DNA from: Lunularia cruciata
Lineage: Eukaryota > Streptophyta > Marchantiopsida > Lunulariales > Lunulariaceae
Length of the DNA stretch: 64,000 nucleotides
Direction of reading: 5' to 3'
Assembly (NCBI GenBank): GCA_948567375.1
Contig: OX419757.1
Span: forward strand, 56,110,001-56,174,000
The notes under the pieces: generated by a model
What the model was told of the DNA's origin: nothing
Database searches by the model: none
The model's input: the letters and a program-made list of their open reading frames with translations, nothing else
Part shown: positions 11,101 to 22,840 of the stretch, piece after piece
Layout of the letters: the number at the start of each line of letters is the position of its first letter
Numbering within the stretch: position 1 is the first letter of the stretch
Position numbers and translations under genes: made by a program

Positions 11101-14100
11101 TGTGGTACCCAAATTTTATTTTATTTTCTCAATTTTGAAGAAGTGTACACAAAAGTCAAATTGCACTTGTATGGCAAAAGAAGGCAAAGAAAAGTGTCCT
11201 TGTGATGTAACCCAAGGTAACTTGACTTTGGGTCATAAGGTGAGGTACCCAAAATTTCCTTGTCAGCATACAACCCAAAGTAAGGAGTCTTTGTCTAAGG
11301 GGATGCTCAACTTAGGCGAGGACAATGTAACAACTTTCTTTTGGGCGAGACATTCAAGAAGGTATTGTTCAAAAACAGCGGTCATATGCGTGAAGAACAC
11401 TTGACACTTGAGTGAAGGACACTTGACATTGACATGAGCATGCAAGAGGTGTGATTTCTTGGTAGAAACTCGAATTGAAGAAAGACAGAGAAGGCGCGAC
11501 TCTATAAAAATTGGGCTAAAGACAAAGCAATGACACGCAATTTCCCATTGCCATTAAGAAGTTGTCTTGCATGAGATTGGGTGAAGGGAAGTGTAGTTAA
11601 AGACGCACTGGTGTGTCGAGAGAGTTAAGCCGGGAATCAATTAGAAGAATAGTCCCCAGCCCAAAGTGGAAGAGAGAAAGATGGGAGGTAGGAAGAAGAA
11701 CTCCAAATTTGCAGTGAGAAATCATGCAATTCGGAGGTTAGATGTGATTGCAAGAATTGAGGTCTTGAGCAGGCTTTGCATCACATTCTTGGCATGGAAC
11801 TAGAATGTTAGCTTTCCAGGGTTCATGATTGAGATCATCAAGAGTAAGTGTCTTGATGGCCTTGAGGAAGAAGGGAAGAGAGGAGAGAGGAAATCTGACT
11901 CAATGGACAGAGTCGGATTGGAGGTTAGTACTCGGGAGAGAAGTAGGCACAGAGCATGGTGCCACATTTTTGGGGAAGGGAGAAATAGCCAAAGAATGGC
12001 TACAAAGTGGAGAGCTACAAGGATCTTATCAAGAGAGGGATTGTGAGTGCTTTAATGGCAATCTTGAAGCCAAAGAGAACGACTTATGTGATGAAGCACC
12101 AAGTTGTGTTCTTCCAAAAGATGTTTGTAGGAGAGCCAATTAACTCGGCAAAGTGTCTTCATGGGAGGACAAAATAGATGGTGTGGAATTTGCAAGACAA
12201 GTTTCCTCCACATTACATTGTGCCGTTTGCAGCCCATTTCTATTTGGGGCTGAACTTGCTTAATGCGGTGGAGCAAAATAAGATGGTGTCCCATTTCCAT
12301 CCCGACTTAAGAAAAGATGTTGATGCGGAGGAGCAGCAATACATTCTTCAGATGAGTAGCAGTGATGAGTACTACGCACAGACGGGGCAGAGTGTGCAGT
12401 TGGAAGTGAGCACTCCAAAGTCAAAGAAGAGGAGTCAATAAGGAGAAGAAGAAGAAGAGGAAGCAAGACCTTGAAAGGCTAGAAGGCTAAACCCAAGGAA
12501 AGAGTTGGTGGTAATTGCATCGTTGGAAAAAAGTCGAAAGGAGAAGCCAAGTGCAAGTCCAAAGACTAGGAGAGGGAGGAAGAACCCGAGTTCACATTGC
12601 AAGTGGAGACACGACAATGACGATGGAGTGGAGATGAAATTGGTACCCAAAGAGGAGGAAGCCAAGATGGAGATAGAGGAGAAACGTAACTCAAAACGGG
12701 AAGACGAAGTTCCAGAGCAAGAGGAGAAAAGAGTTACAATTCAAAGATGAGTTCATTCCAAACAAAAGGCAAAGTGTGGAGCGGGGCCAAGTAAGGTAAG
12801 ATAAGAGGAGGATGGAAGTTTAGGGAGCAAAGAATCCATTCCTAGAAGAGAAGAAGCAGCTCTGGCAAAGAGAGTTAACAGTGAGATATAGAGAGGAAGA
12901 AAGGTTGAGAGAGTTACTTTGCAATCAGGAGGAGAAAATTGTGCAGAAGGAGAAGGAGACTATGAAAGCCGAGTTGGAAGCGGAATTAGCAATGTACATA
13001 GAAGATTGGCTTGCATATCAAGAATAGGAGAGAAGAATGAGATTGGAGCCATTGAAGGAGATGAATGTGATGTTGAGTACAGAAGCCAACGTGCAAATTG
13101 AAGAAAAGAGATTGCATGAGTTGAAGTTGTTGGTGTAGGAGACAAGGAGGAGAAATGAAAAGGATAAAGATTTGAATGCTTTACTTATTAGTCTAAGAGC
13201 TAGTGTAGATAGAAAGATATTGGAAGTAGAAGACAATATCACAATTAGATTAGACTTAGTGAAATTAGAGATAGATAAACTTAGGGAGGATGTAAGGCAA
13301 AGCCCAAAGTGGATAACATGCAGATGTCTTCAAAATTACCATCCAAGATGTTAGAGAAGAGTGGGTTGGGAGACAAGGAGTTAGATGGATTACCACCTAG
13401 TGGAATTGCAGATCAGGAAAGAGAAATGTTAGAATTGGTAGAGGAATTAGGAGTTGTGAAAATTGAGGATAGAAAAGTAGTGAGTGAAGTTACTTTGGGA
13501 TCAAGATTGAAAGCCAAGGAAGAAGTAGACATTGGATCGGATTAGTAACAGATTTTGAGATTTGAAGAGGCAGATATGAAGAGGTGCATTGTCATTTCGG
13601 ATCTGCATGTTAGAAGAGTTGTTGTAGAACAGTATAGTTGTTAGTAGTGTCATTTTCTTTACTATTTAAGAGTGGCATTTGCAGTCTTATGTTGTTTAGT
13701 GCTCATAAATTCTGAGAATAGATAAAGCAAAGTGCTGTGAAGCAATGCTCGTCATTTGAGCTTGATTCCGAGTATCAACTATGTGTCTGCATTTGTGAGT
13801 ATTGGGAGAATTTCAAAGTGAAAATCAGTGTGTTTGTTGGATGTTGGATTCTGCAGCCTTGATCTTTATTCTGTGTGTTTGATCTTGAGTGAAGTGAAAT
13901 CAGAGCAATGCCTTGACAGATCTGAGAAGAATTGTAGTGTTGGTAGTATTCTGCATTTGTGAGTGCAACGCAGAGTTGATGTGAAGCAATTTTGATTGAG
14001 GAAGTTGTGCCTTCAGTGGAGGGGTAGAACACAATTTTGAGGCAAAGTAGTTTTGCAATGAATTGCCATTTTTGGGAGAGCCTGAATCATCACAATCAAG

Positions 14101-14342
14101 ATTGTTTGGAAAGATTTGATGGAGTTGTGATTAAGTGTGACAAATTGTTGTGATGAGACTGTGAGTCAGTGCTTGTTACTCTCTTCTAGGTGTGGTTTCT
14201 ACCTAAGAGATTAAAGATGCAACTAAGAAGAACTGAAGATTGTTACTTTTCTTTATATTTGACCAATTCTGAATCGTATCTCTACGAGAACAAACTTTAC
14301 TTACCTTATTATTGCAAAAGTGATATTTTCTGGGTTGTCACA
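11101..14342 (+). repeat. Right LTR of F3 (3242 bp)
   Basis: Begins TGTGGTACCC and ends GTCACA, followed by the AGATT duplication at 14343. It matches the solo LTR at 16688-20622 throughout. Its great length comes from an embedded decayed coding region (about 11681-13545). Near its end is a tract shared with the other LTRs (GTGTGGTTTCTACCTAAGA). Confidence 0.85.
11681..13545 (+). pseudogene. Coiled-coil ORF embedded in the F3 right LTR, decayed
   Basis: Counterpart of the better copy at 17239-19823. It starts with MGGRKK at 11681, passes FLAWN near 11790, and ends ...EVDIGSD plus TAG at 13543-13545, the same last residues and stop codon as the solo-LTR copy. Stops and frameshifts occur throughout (for example TAG at 11803 and TAA at 12439). 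Function unknown; the later half is rich in Glu, Lys, Arg and Leu and looks coiled-coil forming. Confidence 0.55.
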
Positions 14343-15655
14343 AGATTCAAGAAGAATCATCAAATCAGGTCATTGTGATAAGGCATTGGGGATGACTTAG
14401 AATTTTTGGGGCTTGTATTCAAGCTTTGTATCAAAAAATTGTAGTTGTTCTTCCCATTGACGATGTTGACTCTTCAAATGCTCTAAATGCAATATTTAAA
14501 ACAAAGGTTTGTGATGAATTTGTATGATCACTTGTTTCTCCAAGAGATAATATCTCCATACCTAGGTGGCATATATCATTGCTAGTTGTTCTTGATCCTA
14601 AACAAAGTAATTCCTTTTTATAGTGTTTAGTTGACAAGACACAAAGGCAATGGGATGTAACCTATATGGAAATTCCTATTGCAACACAACTTAAATGGCA
14701 AAGTTAGAAGTACCAAAATCAACCACACAAGATAGTTGGGGTTCATATGGTTGAAGACACAATATGCTTCAATTTCTTTATAGCTTCTTTGTGCTTGGTG
14801 GTCCATGAATAGCTTGAGGTCTTCCCTAAGAGATCAATCAATAATGTGGCCACATGAGCATAATAGTGGATGAATTCTTGGTACAAGCTTACCAATACAT
14901 TAAATGCATGCACTTCTATGGCATCCTTTGGAGTAGGCCGATTAGTAATGGCCTTGATTTTCTTCACTTCCATCTTGATCTCCTCTAGTGAGACCTTATG
15001 ACCCAAGAAGGTAACTTCCTTTTGCCAAAAGGTACACTTTGACTTCTTGTAATAAAAATTCCATTGACATAGTCATCTTAGGACTTTTGATATATGATTC
15101 ATGTGTTTTGCCTCAATCTTACTATGGATAAAAATATCATCCAAGAATACCACCATGTACCAATCCAATAGCCCATCCAACACCCAATCCATCTGATCCA
15201 TCTAGACACCAAAGCATTAGTGAGCCCAAAAGATAGAACTCTTTGTTCAAAATACCCATATCTTGTGCAAAGGTTAATCTTTTGCACATCCTCCCTATCA
15301 ATAGGAATTGGCCAATAGCCATTTTGATGATCCAATTGGGAGAAGTATTATGCTCCACTTGATTGATCCAATAGTCAATTAATTTGAAGTAAGGGATACA
15401 TACTCTTCACAATTTATTTATTAAGGCTACAATAGTCAATACAAAGTCAAAGTCATCCATCCGTCTTTGGTACAAAAATTATTGGTGCTCCCCATGGAGA
15501 TATACTATGCTGTATAAAATATTTCTCCAACAACTTGATCATTATTGTTTGAAGCTCTTCTAACTCCTTTAGTGAGAGCCAATAAATTGGTCAACTCATA
15601 GGAGTAACTTTCCCATTTGATTGATCCAACAAGTCAATTAATTTGAGGCAAGGGA
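14343..15655 (-). pseudogene. F2 copy a, RNase H and reverse transcriptase part, decayed
   Basis: Continues the F2 element split by F3; 14343-14347 is the right AGATT duplication. On the minus strand, 14743-15006 gives the RT thumb (MGHKVSLEEIKMEVKKI) and the start of RNase H, and 15099-15560 gives RT palm blocks such as DHQNGYWPIPI and ISPWGAPIIFVPK. The catalytic region near 15140-15160 is frameshifted. At about 15602-15655 there is a second, out-of-order piece of the same RT region, so this end is a patchwork. Protease, gag and the promoter-side LTR of this copy are missing. Confidence 0.65.
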
Positions 15656-16080
15656 TGATGGTGAACCCCACCGTGAAGTCAGTACCCCAAACATGAAATC
15701 TGACCATTAGAAAGTAGTCTATGGGAAACTACTGAAATAACTCTAACTACTATCATTTTGACTCCAATGTCCGAGCAATCTAGATGCGACACTACAAATG
15801 GCGTGATAGTTATTGTGCATATATACATCGTTACACAACATACATCACTATCAACATCATACACTATAGAAGCACAACTCACACATAAGTCATACATAGA
15901 TTCTAAAGTGCCACAATCAACTTCCTAGTTGGTGGTAGGTCCCTCTAACTCCAAATAGCCATCTACTCCAAGTATATGGTATACCTTATAATGGGAAAAG
16001 ATTAGAAGGCCGAGTACTATGGAGCTCCATCGTTAGTCGCATGCCTGCAATCTATACCATATAAAGGATGAACTAGCTTT
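15656..16080 (-). mobile_element. 3' end of an M-family (methyltransferase) element with a full 260-bp LTR
   Basis: On the minus strand this matches 53855-54144 of the M element (end of pol non-coding tail, degraded purine tract, LTR start TGTGGCAC at 15915) and then, without a break, the left-end sequence of that element (44756-44907). It thus carries both halves of the LTR in one 260-bp block, 15656-15915, ending in CA. It is truncated at about 16080 next to H copy A and abuts F2 RT sequence on the other side. It is the key to understanding the odd ends of the M copy at 44756-54144. Confidence 0.7.
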
Positions 16081-16687
16081 TGCCTACCACTTGATTGTTT
16101 GGCACATGATCCCTTGGATGAGTTATCATGGTTCTTATTCCTCTTACTCCCTCGATGGTGCCTTTGTTATGCTAGAGGGAGACATGTGGGGCATAAAGAG
16201 GTGGTTATGAGATTTTCTCAATGTTGAGTGGGAAATTGGGCTGCTCTATAGGAGGAGTCGGTTAGGCTGCACATTTCAAGAGACAAATTCTACCACAAAG
16301 TGCACATGATTACAATGGTGTAGGACATTGGGTCAAGCATGAGAGCTTAGTAGAGCAATATTAGCGCTACACCTTTTGTCTATGGTTAGTCCCACTGATG
16401 AGACTATCTTTTCCTTGCGCTCACTACATCCTATGGCAAGAGAAGGAGTACCATTAGAGGTCTTAGATTATCAGCCTAAGCAACTATTATGTTTGATAGG
16501 TCACTTTTTGCACAAGCATTGTGCATTGCTCTTTGCCTTTCATTAGGATAATATATGAGCATCTTAGAGATTTCTTTCAGGTAGATGATCTTTTAGTGGA
16601 TTTATAGAGCTATTTTAGGTGGCTACAATATTCCTATGACAATTAGTCAAGTGTTAAGGGCTAGTCAACTTCTTGCAATGGAGAAGG
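16081..16687 (+). pseudogene. H copy A, N-terminal part of a LINE-like RT gene
   Basis: Aligns with 25190-25560 and 30098-30370 in H copy B, so it is a dispersed repeat. No long frame survives. Pieces such as SLRSLHPMARERVPLEV near 16410-16460 correspond between copies. It precedes the RT core, from which it is separated by the solo F3 LTR at 16688. Confidence 0.5.
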
Positions 16688-17238
16688 TGTGGTGCCCACA
16701 TTTTTTGTATTTTTCAAAATAAAGAAGAAGAAGTGTATAGAGAAGTCGGATTGTGCTTGTATGGCCAAAGAAGGCAAAGAAAATAGTCTTTGAGATGAAA
16801 CCCAAAGTAAAGTGACTTTGGGTCATAAGGCGAAGTACTCAAAAATGCCTTGTCAGCATACAACTTGAAGCAAATTGTCTTCGTATTGGGGGGGAGCTCA
16901 ACCCAAGGCAAAGATAGTCTAACAACCTTTTGTTGGGCGAGAAATTCAAGAAGGGACCGTTCAAAAACCGGCGGCCCATATACGCAAAGGTTGATTGACA
17001 GTGACAAGTGCATGCAAGAGGTGTGATTTCTTGGTAGAAACTTGAAGTGAAGAAAGACAAAGAAGTGCAACTCTATAAAAATCAAACTCGCAATGACAAA
17101 GTGTCGAGTAATTTTCCTTTGCCGTTGAGAAGTCGTCTTGCAGGTGATCGTGGGAAGGGAAATAGAGTTGAAATCGTGTTAGTGCGTAAGGGAGAAGTCG
17201 CGAGAGTGAAATCAAGAGATAGTAAGAAGGCAGAAGAG

Positions 17239-19823
17239 ATGGGAGGAGGAAAAAAGAACTCTGAATTTGCAGTGAGAAATCATGCAATTTGGAGGTTAGA
17301 TGTGATCGCTAGGATTGAAGTCTTGAGCCAACTTCGGATCACTTTCTTGGCATGGAACTTGAATGTGAGCTTTCTAGGTTTCATGACAGAAATCATCGAG
17401 AGCAAGTGTCTTGATGGACCCGAGGAAGAAGAGAAGAGAGGAAATCCGGCTCGCTGGATAGAGTCGGATTGGAGACTTGTACCGGGGAAGGACGCAGGCT
17501 CGGAGTAGGGAGCCACGTTCTTGGGGAAGGGAGAGATAGCTTAAGAAACCCAGGAAGTGAGAGATGCATTCTCGTCAAAGCGGACAAAGAATGGCTACAA
17601 AGTTGAGAGCTACAAAGACCCTATGAAGAGAGAAATTGTGAGTGCACTGACGGCCATCCTGAAGCCAGAGAGAACCACTTATGTGATGAAACACCAAGCG
17701 GTGTTCTTTCACAAGCTATTCGCAGGAGAACTGATCAATTGAGCGAGGTGTTTCCATGGGAGAACAAGGCAGATGGTGTGGAATTTGCGGGATAAATTGC
17801 CTCCACACTACATCGTGCCGTTTGCAGCACATTTTCTACCTCGGGCTAAATTTGCTGAACTCGGCAGAGCGGACTCAGATGGTGTCGCACTTCCATCCTG
17901 ATTTGCGAAAGGAGGTTGATGTCAAGGAGCAGCAATACATATTGCAAATTAGGAGCACCAATGACTACTACACAAAGACAGGGAAGAACGTGGAGGTCGT
18001 AGTGAGTACCCCGAATACAAAGAAGAGAAGTTGGCAGGGCAAAGCCGAAGACAAGAAGAAACCTCGGAAGTCACAGAGAGGCAACCCGAGGCGAGGTATG
18101 GTGGTGATCGAGTCGGAGGATGAAGACTCAGAAGGTGATGCCGAGCTTAAGACTGAAGACTCGGAACACGAGGAAGAGCCTGAGCTAACGCTGCAGAGTG
18201 GAAATACAAGTAGCGACAGCAAAGGAGGAGAAATGACATCGGCACCGGCGGCTGCCGAAGAAGAATACGAAGAAGAAGTGCAGGTAGAAATTGAAGCCAA
18301 AGATAACACACAATTGGAAGACAAAGTAACTGTGCCCGAAGAGAAGAAGATTGCAGTACAGAGAGGAGTTTGCTTGAGATGTAAGGCAAAATGTGAAGCA
18401 AGGCCGAGTAAGGCAAAAGAAGACGTGAGTGAAAGCTCGGGAAGTGAGGCGTTGATTCCGATACGAAGACTACAGAGACAAAGGCGAGTATTGGGCGAAC
18501 AAGAAGTGAGAAGGGAGATCACTCCGCAGGTTGAAGTAGTTGCTAGTGATGGAGTGGAGTACCTGCGGGAGATTGTGTGCCCATTGTTGGTGAAGCTGGA
18601 GTACAAGAAGAAGGAAATGCAGTCGACATGTCCGGAGGTGAAGACTGTTTTGTAGGTATTATCGAGATTAGAAGAAGAGAACTTAGAGTTGAAGAAGAGT
18701 ATAACCCGAGGTGAGGAGGAAAGAGAAGTGTTGCGAGCGGAGGCAGTAGTGAGAAGTCAGGTAATTGAAGACCTGAAGAGAGAAGTAAATTATCAAGAGG
18801 ATCTTGTGAAGAAGAGTGACATAGCAAGGGAGAGACAAGTAGTTGAGTATGAAATCTTGAAGCAGCAGTTTGTTGATTCAAGAGTAGAGGTAATCCATGC
18901 TATGGCGAGAGTAGCTGCAAAGGATCAGGAGCTCGATAGGGTGATGGAGAGTGTCAAGGAGAAGAAGCAACTCTGGCAATGAGAGTTGGCGGCACGATAT
19001 AGAGAAGAAGACCAATTACGAGAATTACTTTGTAATTAGGAGGAAAGAGTTGTCCAGAAGGAGAAGGAGAAGGAAAAGGAGTCGGTGAAAGCCGAGTTTG
19101 AAGCGGAGTTGGCAATGTACAAGGAGGATTGGCTTGCAGATCAAGAGCGAGAGAGGAAGATGAGATTGGAGCTATTGAAGGAGATGTCCTTAGGATGAAT
19201 GCAATGTTAAGTACAGAGGCCAGCATTCGGATTGAAGAGACGATGCTGCACGAGTTAAAGTTGTTGGTGCAGGAGACAAGGCAAAGACAGGCAAGGAGAT
19301 TGAAGGAGCCATTGAAGGAGATGTCCTTAGGATGAATGCAATGTTAAGTACAGAGGCCAACATTCGGATTGAAGAGACGAGGCTGCACGAGTTAAAGTTG
19401 TTGGTGCAGGAGACAAGGCAAAGACAGGCAAAAGATACAGATTTGAATGCGTTGTTGATAAGTCTCCGGACTTGTGTAGACAGGAAGATTTTAGAAGTAG
19501 AGGATAACATTTCAATTAGATTAGACTTAGTGAAAATAGAGATAGAAAAGCTTTGGAAAGATGTTAGAGCAAAACCCGAAGTAGATAACATAGGAATACA
19601 AATGTCTTCGGAGTTACCATTAGAGACATTGGAGAAGAGTGGATCAAGAGATGAAGAGTTAGATAGATTACCCACTAGCACAATTTCAGATCAGGAAAGA
19701 GAATTGTTGGATCTGGTGGAAGAAGTAGAAGATATAAAACCCAAGGACAGAATATTAGGAAGTAAAGTTACTTTGGGTTTGGGTTTGAAAGTCGATGAAA
19801 AAGTAGACATCGGATCGGACTAG
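17239..19823 (+). pseudogene. Long coiled-coil ORF embedded in the F3 solo LTR, unknown function
   Basis: Reading starts at MGGGKKNSEFAVRNHAIW (17239) and can be followed, with breaks, to ...KVDIGSD and TAG at 19821-19823. The first third is globular-looking (HQAVFFHKLFAGELIN; PPHYIVPFAAHF). Then come an acidic/basic low-complexity part (about 18000-18430), a CLRCKAKC pair, and a long Glu/Lys/Arg-rich, probably coiled-coil tail. Breaks: TAG at 17506, TAA near 17541, TGA near 17740 (probably from TGG), a 1-base T insertion near 17832, TAG at 18653, stops at 18980 and 19037, and a 137-bp duplication. It matches no family I can name with confidence. Confidence 0.6.
19174..19447 (+). repeat. 137-bp tandem duplication inside the LTR ORF
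   Basis: 19174-19310 and 19311-19447 are near-identical head-to-tail copies, each starting ATTGAAGGAG. The right LTR of F3 has only one copy. Since 137 is not a multiple of three, it breaks the coiled-coil reading frame. Confidence 0.85.
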
Positions 19824-20627
19824 TAACAATTTTGAGATTTGAAGAGGCAGATATGAAGAGGTGCATTGTCATTTTGGATCTGCAAGTTAGAAGAGTTGTT
19901 GTAGAATGGTATAGTTGTTAGAACTGTCAATTGCTTCACTATTTAAGAGTGGCATTTGCAGAGAAATGTTGTTCAGTGCTCATAATTTCTGAGAATATAT
20001 AAAGCAAAGTGCTATGAAGTAGTGCTCGTCGCTTGAGCTTGATTCCGAGTATCAACTTTGTTTTGTAGTTGTGAGTGTTTGGAGAAATTTGAAGTGCAAG
20101 TCAGTGTGTATGTTGGATGTTGGATGTTGGATTCCACAGCCTTGATCTTCATTCTGTGTGTTTGATCCTGAGTGCAGTGCAATCAAAGCAATGCCTTGAT
20201 AGATCAGAGAGGTATTGTAGTGTTGGTAGTATTCTGCATTTGTGAGGGCAGTGCAAAGTTGATGTGAAGCAATTTTGATCGAGGAAGTTGTGCCTTCAAT
20301 GGAGGGGTGGAACACAATTTTGAGGCAAAGTCGTTTTGCAGTGAAGTGCCATTTTTGGGAGAGCCTGAATCATCACAATCAAGATTGTTTGGAAAGATTT
20401 GATGGAGTTGTGATTAAGGAGTGTTAATTTGTGACAAGACTACGAATCAGCGCTTGTTACTCTCTTCTGGGTGTGGTTTCTACCTAAGAGATTAAAGATG
20501 CAACCAAGAAGAACTGAAATTGTTACTTTGCTTTGTATTTGACCAATTCTGACTCGTATCTCTGCAAGAACAAACTTTACTTACCCGATTACCGCAAAAG
20601 TGATATATGCCGGGTTGTCACAGAAGG

Positions 20628-22840
20628 GCACGAGGAGAATTAGACTGATTGCTATTGGACAGATCTTTGTGTGGTTGGTTAGCCACACCATTGTTCTTCA
20701 ACCTCAATCATCTCAATAAGAGAACCTCAATCCACATCAGTTTAGAGTAGCTATACCTAAAGGTTGCAAGGCTAATTCCCTAAGCATCAAGGCACTCTTA
20801 GATATCCATCCAAAGTAGGTGTTGATAATGCTTTTAATAGTATCTCTCAAGCATCCATCTTTAGAGTGCTTAGGAAGGCCGGTGGATCCTTGGCAAGTCT
20901 CATTTCTTTTGTGTGGTTGTTATGTGGCTCTCCTACTTCCCTTTACTACCAACATGGTTGGTCATAAGACGTCACTATCTTGGAGTCAACTGTTGGTACA
21001 CAATAGAGAGGTCCTTTGAGGGGACCTTTGTTTTCCATGGCTCACTTTAGACCTCTCTTATTTACTACTTTGGCCATGCCAAGTTGTGTATTTCCCTCCT
21101 TAGCAAACAATACACATATTATGGGCCTTATAGATCAGATTAGGTAGGCCTTTGATCACTTGACTACCAAGCTACATCTTGTAGGCTTGAGAGTCAAGGT
21201 GTCAAAGTATAAAGCATGGTCCACTTCAAGTATCCTTCCTAACTTGAGCTTCCAAAGGGGTGTGTGATATCTACATATGGACTATGTATTCTTGGAGTGC
21301 TAGTAGGATCCAAGGATTTTGTCACATGCTTCTTAGACAATGCTCTTGCAAAGTATATTCTCCATGTGGATGACCTTCTTCTACTACAAGATCCATAGGT
21401 GGCTTTTGGTATACTCTCCTCTAGTATTGCCTATCAACCGACTTACCTTCTCTGCATGATTCCCCCTTCTTTGAGTTTCCTATCATGTTTGAGAGCTTTT
21501 GATAGGAGAATCATGTGAGTCTTTGGTGATATCATCAAACCAGGGACATTTGAGTTTGTGATGGGGTATTTGGCATGGAGACAAACATCACTACCAATCT
21601 TGTGCAGAAGGGTAGGCTTATTATCTATAGAGGCATTGCACCTTTTTTAGCACCTACTTTCCTCCCGTTTTGTAGTTGCTGATAGGCCAATTTTGGAGAC
21701 CTATGTCACCAAGGTGGAAGAGGGATCCTTTTCTCTCCAAGTGTTATTTCGGCAGAGGAGAGATGATCTATCTCTGTGGGCACATGAGGACTTTATATCA
21801 TTTGCTTCACTACCATCAGATTGGACTAGAGGTTTGCATCCTTCCTTGATGGAGCAATAGTGCCAACATATGCTACATTCTCTCTTAGTTCACTTGTCCA
21901 TTCCTCATGCCACTAGAGCACATCTTTGCTCTTGCTCTGGCAAGGATACAGCTCTTGGATCCTAGCTCAACCGTGCATTAGGGCATTCTGACTCGCACTA
22001 GCAACTTTCTCTTCAGCAATGAAGTTTTGCCTAGGTTTGGTCCACCCGTCTACATATTCATTACTCACTTGTGAAAGTGGTTCTACACTAGATGTAGTAG
22101 TGGTCCATATGACATTATGTCCAAATGGAGGCCAAAGAAAAGCTACTCATGATGCCATCAAGAATAAAGTGTTTGCTATGGCACAAGATAGTGGATACCT
22201 TGCTTGGAGGGAGTGTTCTTTGTAGATAACCCATGTCAAAGTAGACTTATACTTGGTCCAAGATGATCAAGTGATAGTGGTGGATGTTGTGTTATAAACA
22301 CTACACATGATGCAGTTTTGGAGGGAGTGATTACTAATCCTCCTGGATGGGCGGCAAGCGGTGCAGCAACAAGCGGTACAGCGACAAGTGGTATAGCGAC
22401 AAGCGGTACAGCGACATGCAAGGTCTGCAAGTATAGGGGTGTGCAGTGAGGTCACCTCTTTGTTCCTCTAGCCTTGGAGTTATATGGAGCGATGGACATG
22501 GCATTTGATATATTTGTCATGGAGTGTGTGAGAGCTTTTCATATTAGATGCCATGGGTACCATTCTCACTCTCATACTTTGTAGTATACTTTAGACAATA
22601 TGTGTCTGTTGCTCTAAAGAGCCCATTGGCTGGTGCAATCCATAGGAGAGCAATCACTCTAGCGGATGCTTCTTTAGATGCTCCAATACTTTGTAGACCT
22701 TACAACGTGCATAGCTCAAATATCTTAGGTGCAGCAAGGCAGTGCAGATTCTTCATATCAATACTACTGGGGTCTTTTCCCATTCTACCTCTTTTGTCTC
22801 TCCCTTGTATGGCTTTTTTGGGTCTTCCTATCTTTCTTGT
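20628..22840 (+). pseudogene. H copy A, LINE-like reverse transcriptase and C-terminal domain, decayed
   Basis: RT blocks can be read: IRLIAIGQIFVWLVSHTI and LNPHQFRVAIPKGCKA (about 20640-20790), DNAFNSIS (about 20824), then FPSLANNTHIMGLIDQI (about 21090). The last is the catalytic ADD block changed to ANN, as G-to-A changes would do. Further on come LVGLRVKVSKYKAWS and an old thumb region. From 22010 a separate domain reads GQRKATHDAIKNKVFAMAQ and LFVPLALELYGAMDMAFD, then YFRQYVSVALKSPLAGAI. This layout resembles a family of algal and early-plant RT proteins known to me only by pattern. Many stops; not functional. The right limit is approximate. Confidence 0.55.
22351..22410 (+). repeat. 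Four 15-bp tandem repeats in the H copy A coding region
   Basis: Units at 22351, 22366, 22381 and 22396 are variants of GCGACAAGCGGTACA. In the H frame they encode an Ala/Thr-Ser-Gly repeat (A-A/T-S-G-x). Copy B at about 55110-55150 lacks the array. Confidence 0.8.

Larger units (their letters stand above)
3470..14342 (+). mobile_element. F3 Ty3/gypsy element with coding-capable long LTRs (10.9 kb, defective)
   Basis: A complete but dead LTR retrotransposon on the plus strand: left LTR 3470-4949, tRNA-Asp-type primer site at 4957, gag, two zinc knuckles, protease, reverse transcriptase, RNase H, integrase, a purine tract before 11101, and right LTR 11101-14342. It is flanked by AGATT on both sides. 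The primer-site type and the lack of any visible chromodomain fit a non-chromovirus lineage such as Tat/Athila; that placement is an inference. Every coding domain carries stops or frameshifts. It inserted into F2 copy a. The two LTRs differ by a 1.7-kb deletion in the left one. Confidence 0.85.
16688..20622 (+). repeat. Solo LTR of the F3 family (3935 bp)
   Basis: Begins TGTGGTGCCC and ends GTCACA, flanked by the perfect 5-bp duplication GAAGG at 16683-16687 and 20623-20627, with no internal domain attached. Solo LTRs arise by recombination between the two LTRs of an element. It is inserted in H copy A; the empty site is seen in copy B near 30365-30375. It is the longest and best-preserved F3 LTR here and carries the embedded coiled-coil ORF. 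Confidence 0.85.
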
